NCBI RefSeq assembly: GCF_036785885.1
Contig: NC_092320.1
Coordinates: forward strand, 16,121,557 to 16,185,556
Direction of reading: 5' to 3'
Length of the DNA: 64,000 nucleotides
Source of the DNA: Coffea arabica
Lineage: Eukaryota > Streptophyta > Magnoliopsida > Gentianales > Rubiaceae
Shown here: piece by piece, positions 20,639 through 35,736 of the stretch
Numbering within the stretch: the first letter of the stretch is position 1
How the letters are laid out: every line of letters begins with the position of its first letter
The notes under the pieces: model-generated
Databases searched by the model: none
What the model was told of the DNA's origin: nothing
What the model saw: the letters and a program-made list of their open reading frames with translations, nothing else
Made by a program: the position numbers and the translations under genes

Positions 20639-23600
20639 TGGAAATTCCTACTCCATCATTTGCCAAAAGGACGAACCAAGTAACGGACATACTTCTATTT
20701 ATAGAAAACACTTGAAACAAAGAAGAAGAAATGTTTAGATTTAGAGCCGGTTTGACAGATTTATTTGACTGAAAAATGTAGAAATTCTGTTGGAGCATAT
20801 TCCCTTCGATTGACCCCGTTAGATTGCGTATGTGTCAATTGCAGTTCCGCCCTATGCCGTATCCTGATTATTCTATATATATATACATACATACATATTA
20901 AGAACAAAATTACTAATGAAGATGTGTGGAGAAAAGGAATAAAATCAAACATATAGTATTAATTGAAAAATTAAGAACAAAACTACTACCATATTAAAAA
21001 AAAAATCTACTAATCCTTAGGGGAAGGTCTCAGAAAAGCTAGCAATAACTCGATCGACAAGCTAGAATTAATGTACACGGATGCATTTAGTCAAATACGT
21101 TGTACGTGTTGAAATGACAAAAGCTTTCAAATTTAATTCATTTAACAACAAACTCTTTTTATTTTATTTTATCTGTGCTTAATCTCTAATATCAATGCTG
21201 CTAAAGTTATGACATCAAGCTGTAAGTCATAGCATTTCAGTCGATATTTCTTGTGATGCATGGGCTGCACTAATTGAAAAACATTCTACATGTATTTCCG
21301 TTGGAGGAGAAAAGTCAATGCCATTGCCACCTTTCAGCCTGTAATAGACAATAATCATAACCCTTTTACGTTGCTTTAATTTGTGGATGAATTCTTTAAA
21401 TTGCATGCATCTGAATAATAAAAAGTTTTGACTGGTACTCCCTAACATTTTCTCCTTTTAATGCCTCTTTGAAATTTGATCTCTTGGTAAAGATCTCAAA
21501 ACCACAACTAAAATTTTATTAGTTTTGGGATTCAACATGAGATTGTTTGGACTCAACATTTTTGTAAGGAGAAGCAAACCCCAAAATCAAGTTCAACGAG
21601 GTGTTTTGTTTCTGGCATTAACACTAAACTATTTTGTTTTCTTTAATTTGACAGCATAAAAAAAGATGTCCGTACGTAATAAACATGAAGATCATTTTTA
21701 ACACTCTATGGGAATGTTTAAACTAATTAGTTTCCAGCAGCTAATTAAGGATTCAAGAAACATGTCACTTTACCTCCATAAATTATCTCTTAATACTCTC
21801 CCATGATTTTCACTAAAACACATATAAATTATCAAAACTGCTCAAAAGGATTTGTTGACAAGATCTCTTGATATAATTCACAGGTATTTACATCCGTTTT
21901 ACCGTCTATTAATTCTGTTCGAGTCGCGTCGGATCCTTACGGGAAAAGCTCTCTCAACGTTTTCTTTTCCGTTTTTATGGATTTTGATTCTTAAATCTGA
22001 GACCTCATGATTAAGAGATGCAAGCCCTTTCTGCTTATACCAAGATCCGTTGGTTGCGGATTTTTAATTCATCATCAAGTAAAGGCAAATTAGTTGACTT
22101 CATTAGTTTCATTTCACTCACTTTAAAAATTTAGCAACATTAACGGTGAAATACCAAGGTATTGACTAAGAGTTTTAATTATTTCACTCTGTTTTAATCC
22201 TATTAGAAATTTGAAGTCCATTCGATTTTTTATACAATTTAGCACAGTGGATCATGAGATGATTTTTAATATGGAATGGGATATTCACACTTTACACGCA
22301 AACTTATAGAATAATGAGATTGGAGGCAAAATACCAAAAAATTAATGGGACTAATATTAACATAAATTAGACTATAGCTCACAATTAATAAACTCAAAAT
22401 CAGACCGACCTATTATTCTGAAGGATGCAATCTTGGGTGTATTTGCCACCATAACAAAACAACATTTCGAGTTTGCCCTTTTCTTTATAACAAAAAATAT
22501 TTTATTCCTAAATTAGCTAGAAATTGTCCAATATGAATTGTTCAATAAAAGTAGGAGAAAATTCCACAAAAATTTAACAGAATGAGATATTTTAGCGAAA
22601 TGTGCTAATTTTTTTTTTCAACACAGGAAGTATTTCAATTTTGTCAAACTAATCTTCCTGTGTCTGTGCACTCCACCCCTCAAAAATACATAAAAAATAA
22701 AGAGATGATTCGAATATACAATCTCGAGACCTAATTAGACTATCCCGAATCCATCGAGCCGACGCAAGGGTGAAACGCACTAGTTCATGAGCTATATTTT
22801 ATTGTAGAAGAGCACCAGGTAAGCTACTAAATGCAATTCCTCCAGAAAAGTCCACTCAAGCTCACTTGACTAGAGTTCTGCATAAAGGCATGAACGGCTG
22901 TTACTATAATTTATTATATTGAGAAAGTGCAAATGTATTTAGTAAATGTCAAAAATATCCAAAAGCTGTTGTAAATATCCAAATAAAATTCCCAAATTGC
23001 CCTTTAGATTCACGTGGCAACTGGCAACGTGCCAGAAATAGGGGTATTCTCTGCCATTTTAACTGGAACCTTTCCAGATTCCAACCTTCACTGATTAGCT
23101 CTATTCAAACACTTCCAGCCAAAATACTTGGCAGCTTCCTTATATTTACCAAAGGACACAAGGACATAAGACGTTTCAGACGTTTATACCAAGCCCTTTT
23201 GTTGTTTCATCGTACATGTATGTATTCACCCACCCACATATGCATATGCGAAGTCAGCATTCAAAATTTGGCAGTAATTTTCATCTGGGCTGCATCATAT
23301 ACAAACAAATTTCTCCCTATTCAACTGGTAATCCCTTTATTAACTTCTGTTATAGTGTGTGTTTTTGCGTGTGAAATTCAACAAGACTTATGGGATTTTC
23401 TGCATTTTTTGTATTTTCAAGTTCAGCTGAAAATTTTCAGTGTGTGTGTTTCAATCGAATTGAACGGTTTCTGGTAAGGGTTCTTGATTCTATTAATATT
23501 GAGGTTAATTGAGATCTGCAGAAGGCATTTCACACTCCGGTCTGCTGTCTTAGTGCAGAAGAGTCAGCATTTTTCTTGAATTCGCATTTTGTGATGGACA

Positions 23601-24012
23601 GAATAGTCACTCTGAGTTGGAATCTGTTTGCCAAAGTTGGCAACTTTTGCTATGTTTCCATCTGTTTGAGTTGGCTTGACCTCAATTGATCATCTCATTT
23701 GACAAAATTAAAAAGTTCTGTTCATGAAAAAGACGTTGTGATGATGCAAAATTGTGCCTATTATTTTGCATGATGACTTAATCTGCTGAAATTTGGCTGT
23801 TTTGATTGTTTACTATGTATCTCAGGGTATGTTGTGAATTCATGATTTTTTTGACATTTCCTGGAATGTCATAGGAAAATAATTGTCGGAGGCTAATTGA
23901 AGTTGGTAACTGGTAAAACTGTCCCACAAGCCTGAGGATGAAGTAGAAGATTGGTTGGTAAAAGTCAAAGATTTGACTTTGGGCATACATAAGGTGCAGA
24001 GGATTTTCAGGG
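20639..24012. other. Intergenic region upstream of the GT47 remnant
   Basis: AT-rich, with a small ATAC/ATAT microsatellite near 20,873-20,897 and one SINE-like stretch (22,612-22,795). From about 23,100 the sequence looks like an old promoter and 5' UTR of the GT47 gene: a CT-rich stretch and a possible donor near 23,474 (CTGGTAAGGG) that could open a 5' UTR intron before the exon with the start codon. I see no other gene. Confidence 0.45.
22612..22795 (-). mobile_element. SINE-like element, minus strand
   Basis: On the minus strand the sequence has a head with CTAGTGCGTTTCACCCTTGC and CGGCTCGATGGATTCGGG, a later ATATTCGAATCATC resembling a B box, and a tail near GACACAGGAAGATTAGTTTG leading into an A-run (poly-T at 22,612 on the plus strand). 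The flanks GTGCTAATTTT and GAGCTATATTTT could be a diverged target duplication, but the match is imperfect. It is less certain than the SINE at 18,826. Confidence 0.4.
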
Positions 24013-27000
24013 ATGATGTTAACCTTCCAAAAATGGAGCTCATGGTCCCTGATAGGAGTTATTGCTACAGTAGTGGCCTTAGTGACAGTGGTTCATTTTT
24101 TTCTTTCTCCAGAGAGTCCTCTAGACAATTTTGGGTCTAGGCAGGTTGACATGATTGAGAACTCATCTATTCAAGTAAATGGATCTAGACAAGGCAAAAC
24201 TGTTGTCCCTAATAATATATCTGATGGTGGTAATATGCCGGTGAATGGCTCAACTGATGGTAGCAAGCAATTAAGTGGGCCTGTTGAATGAGGCAAAGAC
24301 GATGAGAATCAAAAGCAACAGTCAATGGTTGATTTAAACATCCAATATCCTGCTGATTCACGAAATGCTGTTGTCTATCGTGGTGCTCCATGGAAAGCAG
24401 AAATTGGGAGGTGGTTATCTGGTTGCAACTCAAAGACTGCTGCTGTCAAAATTGTCCTGGTACTTTTATTTGTGGTCATCAAGGATTTCTTCAACTGTCC
24501 CCCTCTCTGGAAAATAAATCAACCATTTGACTTAGACATGCATATGATTGTTTACTTTCGATTATTTTCAAGTTTTTGCTATGTTTAGTTTTGATATCAA
24601 CGGATTTGAGTTTGCATTATGCATCTGTACAGTTGCTGCATTGGATGTTTTTAACTTTGAACCTTTAAAAACTTGTGTTGCTATTAGAGTTTGAGTCCAA
24701 TTCATGCTACTCTGTTAATATAACACAATATTGCGGCATCAGGAAATTGGTGGCAAGAGCTGCAAAACGATTGCAGCGGGCAAGGCATCTGCAATAGGCA
24801 ACTGGGTCAGTGTCGCTGCTTCCATGGGTTTGGTGGTGAGTCTTGATTAAAATAACAGATAATGTTGAAGTTTGTTTTGGCTGTGCTTGTATGGGGAACT
24901 TGACACATGTGTTTAGATGTCAAATAAATCTTCCTCGCTGCATTCTGTTTGTTTTGTGCTCTACGACTGTAAAAGGATATTATTTGGCTTGTTTACATTA
25001 TAGGATTTCTTTTCTTTTTTATTTGTCTTGTGAACATTTTCTTTTCTGGTTAATTTAGTAAATAAAACTTTCTTCCCTGTTCTGCTTTAAAATTTTCTAG
25101 TAGTTCATAACATGAGTTTCCTGTAAATATTAAAAATAAAATCAGAATCTTCTAGTGGTGTTTCCCCTGCTTCTAATTCATTTAGAGTTATTTGGATAGA
25201 GAACAATTCATGGTAGCATATTATTTCCTGTTTGCTGAAATTTGAATGCTCATGCTGTTTCAGCAGTCATCCAACAATATTGTCTTGTGATCTCTATGGA
25301 TGACAGGGGAAGGATGCTCTGAAAGACTGCAACTAAATTGTAATTACTCTGGATCAAAAGAGGACCCATATGGGCGATGGGTTGTGTCGATTTGCTCAGC
25401 TCATTGTGACGCAACAAGGGCAATGTGCTTTTGTGGAGAAGGCACAAAATACCCAAATCGTCCTGTTGCAGAGGGATGTGGGTTTGTGATTATGTAAGCA
25501 TAAGTTAATCCTTTGATTTAACAATATTTTTGAGTTCTCTCGTAATTTTTTTCTGATTCAAGACTCTTATGAATTAGTTCAGCCGCCTTCTGAACCTGGA
25601 GGTCCATCTCTTGCTGATTGGACAAAAGCTGATGTTGACATTTTCACAACTAATGGAAGTAGGCGAGGATGGTGTAACGTGGATCCAAAGGAAGCTTATG
25701 ATGGTAAAGTTCATTTCAAAGAAGAATGTGATTGCAAGTATGATGGCCTCTGGGGCCGATTCTGTGAGGTTCCTGTACAAAGTGTCTGTATTAACGAATG
25801 TGCTGGTCATGGGTACTGCCGTGGTGGATTTTGTCAGGTAAAACTAATGATCATTTACAAGGGGTGTGGAACTTTTATACTTATTTAATAATTTCAATTC
25901 TAATTATAGTTTGATCTGCACAAGAACCTGTACAGTACTGCCATGAAATTCATCTATATAGTACTGAATATTATCAAGCAGTAGCCATTGACATACTCTA
26001 CACTACAATAAGCTCATAGTGTGTTCCTCAGTTTCTTATGCAGGAAAACCCCATATAAAGATGACATGCTACTAAAAAAATTGAAACCAAAGTGTATATC
26101 CTGCATGAGATCCTCACACAACTGATGTATGGAAATCCACTTGTGTGCTTTCACTGTTGGTTTCCTTTTGCAAAACTTATATCAGTCTAGCTGCAAAATT
26201 GACACAGGCTCTGATATGCTCATGGATTTTGACCTTACCTGTCTCTTTTGATCCCTTCATTGTGACTTCTGCAGTGTGACAAAGGCTGGTACGGGACAGA
26301 TTGAGTATTCCTTCTGTTGCAGAATGGCCCAAGGGGCTTCGACCAGCTCAGATCAAAATTCCAGATAGTGACAAACAAACTGGAAAAATAGACAATCTAA
26401 CTGCTGTAGTGGCAAAGAAAAGGCCTCTCATATATGTTTACGATTTGCTGCCAGAATTTAACAGTCTTCTATTGGAGGTCAGGATGCTTATATCTTAACC
26501 CTTGTAATCTTTCCTACTCCAGATGGAAATATTTAGGCTTCTGTTTATTGTATTGTAAATTTCAGGGTTGTCATTTCAAGCTCAAGTGTGTAAATAGAAT
26601 CTATGATCATAGGAATGAGACAATATGGACCAATCATCTTTATGGTGCACAGGTATTCCTGAAAGTGTATCAAAGCATCTATAGAAAGATGTTATATGGT
26701 GCAATATTGACATTATTCTGTCCCTTACTCTTACTAGTTACTATAGATGGCACTCTATGAGAGTTTGTTGGCCAGTCCTCACAGAACATTGAATGGTGAA
26801 GAAGCGGATTACTTTTTTGTTCCAGTTCTTGATTCTTGTATAATAACTCGTGCCGATGAAGCTCCCTATATAAGTATGCAGGTATTATGCAGTGACAATC
26901 TCCTTTCTATACAGTATACCACTTAATGCAGCATATGTGCCTCTTTTCCTTTCGCAACTTACTCCATTGCTTCCTATATTATTATGCTCTGTCGTTGAGG

Positions 27001-28020
27001 TTGTCTGAGGGATAAAATTAAAATCCTGAGAATATATTTATTGACTTTCACAATCACGTTTGTGTTGTTATTTTTGGTTCCTCTTTGGAATTTCAAGCAT
27101 CCTGTCTCAGCTAGGGATTTCAGATGTTTTATGGCATCTTTGTTTGGCTTTTGGATGCTAATGTTTACAAATTAACATATTCTGCTTCCGAGCCAACCCT
27201 TGGTCCTTCCTAACTATGAAACGTAAGCTACATGGGTAAATTTTGTTAGTGAAACTGAAGAGACCAATGTAGTCTATACTTTCTCTTCTTTATGCTCTTT
27301 ACGCCTGCGCCATCTTTATGCTAGCATGTGTACATGAAAATATTGCTAAGTAGGTTGTAAATGGAAAATGATTTGGCAATCCAGCTGTGGACATAACTCG
27401 AACTAGAAAATCTGTTTGATAAACACCTTATGACTGCTGGCAGCGATCTTTTAAACCTCTTTCCTCCTCCCTTTTCCGCTTATAACTGTTTGTGACATGT
27501 TTTTAGTTGACCAAGCCATGCTATAGGTATTTTGCAATCAAAGTCTGGATTGCTTGACCTTAGATTAGTTGTTACTTTTTGTTTCCTGATGCAGTTTATT
27601 GGTCTAGGTCCATGGGAAACTATGTAGGAAAATGATAGAGGCAACAAATATTTCTTCATTTCTATGTTGTGTGTATATGGAATCTTATTATATCTGTGGA
27701 TTATTTATGTCTATGTCTATGAATCTTTTGGTAACATGATTTGATGGTGTACTGATAATATATCAATTCCAGTACCATTCTGGCTTGAGGAGTTCTCTTA
27801 CTCTGGAGTTCTATAAGAAGGCTTCTGATCACATTATTGCACGGTATCCTTACTGGAACCGCTAACAAGAAAGGGAAACTTGGGCAACAGCACGCAGCAG
27901 ATGTGTTGGTGACCCCTCTACGTACTGATCATTATCACAAGGAATTGGCAAGTTCTATTTTTTGTGGGGATATGCCTGGGGATGGGTGGATTACCTAGAG
28001 AATGCCTGATAAGATCATAG
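24013..28020 (+). pseudogene. GT47 exostosin with EGF-like repeats (ExAD-like), broken second copy
   Basis: The exon order is that of a plant GT47 type II membrane protein: a signal anchor (LIGVIATVVALVTVVHFFL, near 24,050-24,100), a variable stem, Cys-rich EGF-like modules (CSGQGICN-type at 24,770; SVCINECAGHGYCRGGFCQ at 25,785) and the exostosin domain (RPLIYVYDLLPEF at 26,425; NEEADYFFVPVLDSC-like at 26,795; YHSGLRSSLTLEFYKK at 27,773). Exons end at GT donors, for example 24,459, 25,837, 26,477, 26,652 and 26,881. Disablements: TGA at 24,289-24,291; a lost A in the TGCAAAACGAT run near 24,775; a lost base near 26,302 (TD then SIPS in another frame); a deletion fusing YPYWNR straight to TAA and KGKLGQQHAADVLVT (27,863); and a second deletion joining GDMPGDGW to the last-exon codons LPRECLIRS (about 27,988). 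The enzyme class adds arabinose to cell-wall extensins in the Golgi; this copy cannot. Confidence 0.85.
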
Positions 28021-28070
28021 AAGGGCAGTTGTATTAACTGTACAATCTATCATAGAACTAGGTGGTGAGA

Positions 28071-28088
28071 CCCCGCGTTTGAGCGGGG
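28071..28088 (-). other. Helitron 3' terminal hairpin
   Basis: CCCCGC (28,071-28,076), loop GTTTGA, then GCGGGG (28,083-28,088): a perfect 6-bp GC stem with a 6-base loop. Nine bases separate it from the CTAG terminus at 28,058-28,061. In Helitrons this hairpin is thought to stop rolling-circle transfer. Confidence 0.85.
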
Positions 28089-28950
28089 TGCCCCTATTAG
28101 GGGTTATTGGTTGTATTTTTTTTTTTTTTGTATATGTCTATGAATTATTTTTGTTTATTGTGGTCGTTCATTATAAATTTTATATAATTTAATAGAAGCA
28201 GTGTTGGTTTTTGCGTTATTTTCTACTGAATTTTTATTAGTTTAGGTGGTTATTTTTATGGTTGGGTTTGTTGGTTTGGTGTGCATTTAATTAAGTAGTG
28301 TATATTTGTTGGAAATTAATTTTTTTTTGTATTGTGTATTCAGCGTGAAGTTTGTAAAATATTTTGTTAGAATTCGTTTGTTATTTTTTTTTGTTAAATG
28401 TAGTGGTAATTGTAATGTATATAAATTTTTTTTTGTCTTGGTTATATGTAAATAGGTTTTTGGTTGCTTCGAAAATGTTACTGTTTATCTTATGATAAAC
28501 AATGTCGTTGTTTGTTTTTTGGATGGACTTGGTGGTGTTTGATTTTGAGCTCTAAGTTTGTGTGGTAGGTATCCGAAGTTGCAGTATCAAATGATTGATC
28601 AATGGAATTATTGGTTTCTTGTTTGTTTTGGTTTTGATTTGTAATTTTAATGGTTTTGTTTGTACATTTTATTGAATGTTTGTATTATATATTTAATGGC
28701 TTTTGTGATTGATATATACTATATTATGAAGATAATAAGATTATTGAAATTTGTGATTTACAATTAACTTAATGTGATCTAAGTATATGAACAGGTTTTT
28801 CATGAGCAAGTTCTTCAATGAGATTGGGAGTAAAGATTTGTATATAGTAGCTATTGTCGTCTAGAACACCGCTAGTTAGCTTCCTTCTCCTAGAAAATGT
28901 TTGTCAGTAAATGTAGCCCATAATTAAACCACCTGTAAGTGTTGCTTCAT

Positions 28951-29530
28951 ATTTAATTTATGTTAAATACAAAATCTACCAGTTTCTCTTTTGTAAAAGT
29001 ATTAGTGTAACATTTCTTGAATTTTACTTACAAATAATGAAGTATTTAATATAAATTAAATGATTCAAAGTAAAATGCCCATAAATAGCTAGTACTTTGT
29101 TTATGTAATGGAGGAAACCGATAAAGAGCCGGTATGCTATCGGCGATTTCTTTGTTTTACTTTCACATATTTAATTTATGTTAAATACAAAATCTACCAG
29201 TTTTCCTTTCGTAAAAATATTAGTGTAACACTTTTTCAATTTTAGTTACAAACATTTATATATTTATCAAAAATTAAATGATTCACAGTAAAATACCCTA
29301 AAAGAGCCGATACTTTGTTCATGTAATGGAAGAAAGTCATAAAGAGTTAATACTTTATGGACCATTTCTTTTTTAAAAAATATTTAATTTATATTAAATA
29401 GATAACCTACCAGTTACTTTTTGCAAGAATATTACAGTAACATTTTTTAACTTTTACTTACAAATATTGATGTATTTATTATAAATTAAATATTTGAAAC
29501 TACAATGCCCACAAAAGAACACGAAATTTA
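28951..29530 (+). repeat. Three diverged tandem repeats of about 215 bp in the Helitron
   Basis: Units start at ATTTAATTTA at 28,951, 29,169 and 29,382 (spacing 218 and 213). Each contains a CTACCAGTT block, a TTACAAA(C/T)A block, an ATTAAATGATTC-like block and, in the first two, a CTTTGTT(T/C)ATGTAATGGA block; the third is shortened. The 18-bp sequence AGAACACCGCTAGTTAGC stands at 28,863-28,880 and again at 29,578-29,595, bracketing the array. Confidence 0.75.
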
Positions 29531-29958
29531 TGGTTTTCACAGGAGGAAGATGGAGCAAAGAGCAGAAGAAAGATCACAGAACACCGCTAGTTAGCATCAC
29601 GAAGACAATGGGATGGAAACCTCGTCAGATATACAAATCGAAACGATAGAAAAACTCAACAAATACATTAAAAATGATGATCAATGGCCAACAACAAGAT
29701 AGATGATGAGCAGACTTCACATGAACATTTAATGCACATGACATAGCTGAAATCCCAATTGCAGTAGTATTAGCTAAACAAAGAGCTCAAGACGGGTGGA
29801 CGTGCATGCAAAACAGGCGCGCCATGCATGCTTTGTGTCCCGTCAACCACTATAATATAAAAAGCCGCTTAGTTGCTAAAAGAAACAGTGAAACACCCAC
29901 ATGAACAAATGCGGAGATGGATAAAAAATGGGGAGTAAAATCGACGGCAGGTAAATAA

Positions 29959-30351
29959 CGCAACGGATCTTCTGTTCCACATCCTGTGCTACTCTCTGTC
30001 CCACTTTTTATTATATTGCTATTTCTCCTACATAAATAACATGTTTTAATTCTTTTTTGCTTCCTTAAGATCCAATAACTATTAATTAAGTAAAAATAAA
30101 TACAACAGTTTCAAAAAAGCAATATATAATAGAAAATTTAAAAATACAGCAGAAAATTCATAAAAAATCTCATTTTTTATGCATTTTGATTTTTTGAGTT
30201 TGTTAAATTTTGTGTATTACTCAATTAATAGTTATTGGATTTTAAGGAAGCAAAAAAGAATTAAAACATGATGTTTATGAATGAGAAATAGCAATATAAT
30301 AAAAAGTGGGACAGAGAATGGCACAGGGTGTGGGACAGAAGATCCGTTGCG
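29959..30351. mobile_element. MULE-type MITE nested in the Helitron, 9-bp target duplication
   Basis: The ends CGCAACGGATCTTCTGT and ACAGAAGATCCGTTGCG are inverted copies. The inverted repeat continues inward for over 120 bp on each side (left to about 30,085, right from about 30,222), with a few small indels. GGTAAATAA flanks it at 29,950-29,958 and 30,352-30,360. Long inverted arms and a 9-bp duplication fit a Mutator-type MITE of 393 bp. It is non-coding. Confidence 0.88.
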
Positions 30352-32362
30352 GGTAAATAAGCACAAAGAAAACACTTACTGGGTTTAAAGCCGCCGGCAG
30401 AATTGCGGGAACCAAAATGATCAGAACAAAAAAAAAAACGCTTGGTTTAAGGCCACCGACAAAATTGTGGGGAGCAAAATGATGAGACAAACATGGGATC
30501 TGATGACTTGCAGAGCGATAAAAAGACGAACATGTCCAAAAATGAACCGCAAATAACAAGATAACCAAGACAAAAGGACAAGATAGTCCAAAAGAAAGTT
30601 AGCAAACGAAAATGAACAGCGGAAGAATTGTCCTCATGCAACTCGGCAGCTCCCAAAAGACCATGAAGGACAAAATGAGCAATGAAATCACAATATAACC
30701 GACACAATCAATTGGGATGCACTGTTCATCATCGCCCTTCCATGCTTTATGTAAAAAGTAGAGAGATAGAGATATCATCGCAAGCTAGATGGTTCTTGAC
30801 ATGGCTTGGAGAATGATACCCTGGTGATGTCGCAACCACCGTACAGCACTCGAAGAAGAGTTCCATCCCATGAACTTGAATTTTCAGAAGTACACAATTT
30901 TCCTGTTTAGTTAATCTTCCAGAACTGGAAATATCTTTTTTTTCTCTTTATCTTAATGTTTGTTCTCCTCATTTGTATACATGGAGGTAGCTATTCTACT
31001 TTCTGTACAAATATAGATCAAAATGATGAAAATAAAACAGCAATCCACCGTTGCAGGGATACGTTCCAATGATTGAAGTAATGAAAAATACAGTCTTTTA
31101 TTAAAAAAAAAAAGTCCCGGAGAAAAGCTTAGTTCATATTAATGTCATTGATAATATGCAAAGTTCAACTGCAAAATACATGGTGTGACTAGAGCATAAT
31201 GTCTTCCTATTAAATGAATCTGATGCTTGGAGTAATTAACTTCTGATATGAATAGAAAAATGAAACTATAAAGCAGAGTGGACTTTAGAGCAATGCCTTC
31301 TCTCTTTTTTTTTTTTTTTTTTTTAAGCAACATTTTTAGTGTCAAATAACATCAATGATGATAATTACTCCTTTTCTCTTTTCGTTGTGATAACTAATTG
31401 TAACTAAGAAGAGTCATATTAGGATAAAATAACAAGAAGAAGAATGATTTCATTGTAATAACTAATAAGAGTCATATTAGGACAAAACAACTAGAAGAAG
31501 AATATAAAGAAGAAATAAGAGCCAGATATCAAAAGGAAAGCATTGACGCCTTTGTGTGAATATATATTCTGAGAATACTGGCCAAAATCTTTCCAGGAGT
31601 TCTTTAGAAGCGAAAAGCGAAACCCGTTTGGATTTATTCGAAGTTTTTTAGAAAGGTATTGATTTGATGCATGTGATATTAAAAAGTGACTAGAATATAT
31701 ATTTAGCAGAGATGTAAAAAATTTTTAAAAAAAAATTACAATTCAAATAAGGCCTAATATATTAGCCTACCCAATCTGTTACACGCTATTAATACACTTT
31801 CTTTGTCTATTTGGTACTACATGTAATACAGAATTACATCAAATATTTTGATATACACGGAAGAATTATTATGGGCTAATATTATTGAGCTAATTTTTTG
31901 CACCTTTGATTTTGAAAATCATGAATTATTTGCATTTGTTAAATTATTTCCTAAACTCTTTTAATGCAATTTTCAGGAACAAGACTTTCATTTTGTCATT
32001 ATTTTTTTCTTACTACTAACTTTTTCCAAAATTAATTTGAGAAAAAAATTTCAGCAAAGCATTATAAAACAAAATTGATTAGTACAAAAACCACCTATTT
32101 TTTGTTCTTTTATTTCCTTTTTTTGGATAGCAAAATTATATTGAATGTGAAATTTTTTATTTTTTTTTCCTAACTAGCAAGAAGAAATTAATTTCATTTT
32201 ATTACATAAAATAAATATCTTCCAAAACCGTTTAGCCCTCTTTTTTTCCGTCCTCCTTTCTTTCGGTCCTGAGTCCTAATTTGAGCACAACAATTACTCT
32301 CTCGTCTTCCCCACTCCACCAGAGCCGTCGCCGCCGCCTCCACCAGAGCCGTCGCCGCTATC

Positions 32363-35736
<3,374 letters not shown>

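Larger units (their letters stand above)
28058..30772 (-). mobile_element. Non-autonomous Helitron, 2.7 kb
   Basis: Read on the minus strand it begins TCTCTATCTCTCTACTTTTT after an A (30,773) and ends in a GC-rich hairpin, nine bases, then CTAG before a T (28,057). These are the Helitron hallmarks: 5' TC, 3' CTAG, a hairpin close to the 3' end, insertion between A and T and no target duplication. The empty site survives in the left duplicated copy around 295-300 (CATAGAATATCGC), differing only by a 3-base indel. I find no Rep/helicase gene inside, so it is non-autonomous. It contains a tandem repeat array and a nested MULE-type MITE. Confidence 0.85.

Noticed and set aside
23199..23477. 92-codon plus-strand frame upstream of the GT47 copy
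   Set aside because: Composition is that of a CT-rich leader; more likely 5' UTR of the decayed gene.
30275..30707. Two minus-strand frames in the Helitron
   Set aside because: Hydrophobic, repetitive translation (PAILPAALNP, FFVLI) overlapping the MITE arm; no known domain.
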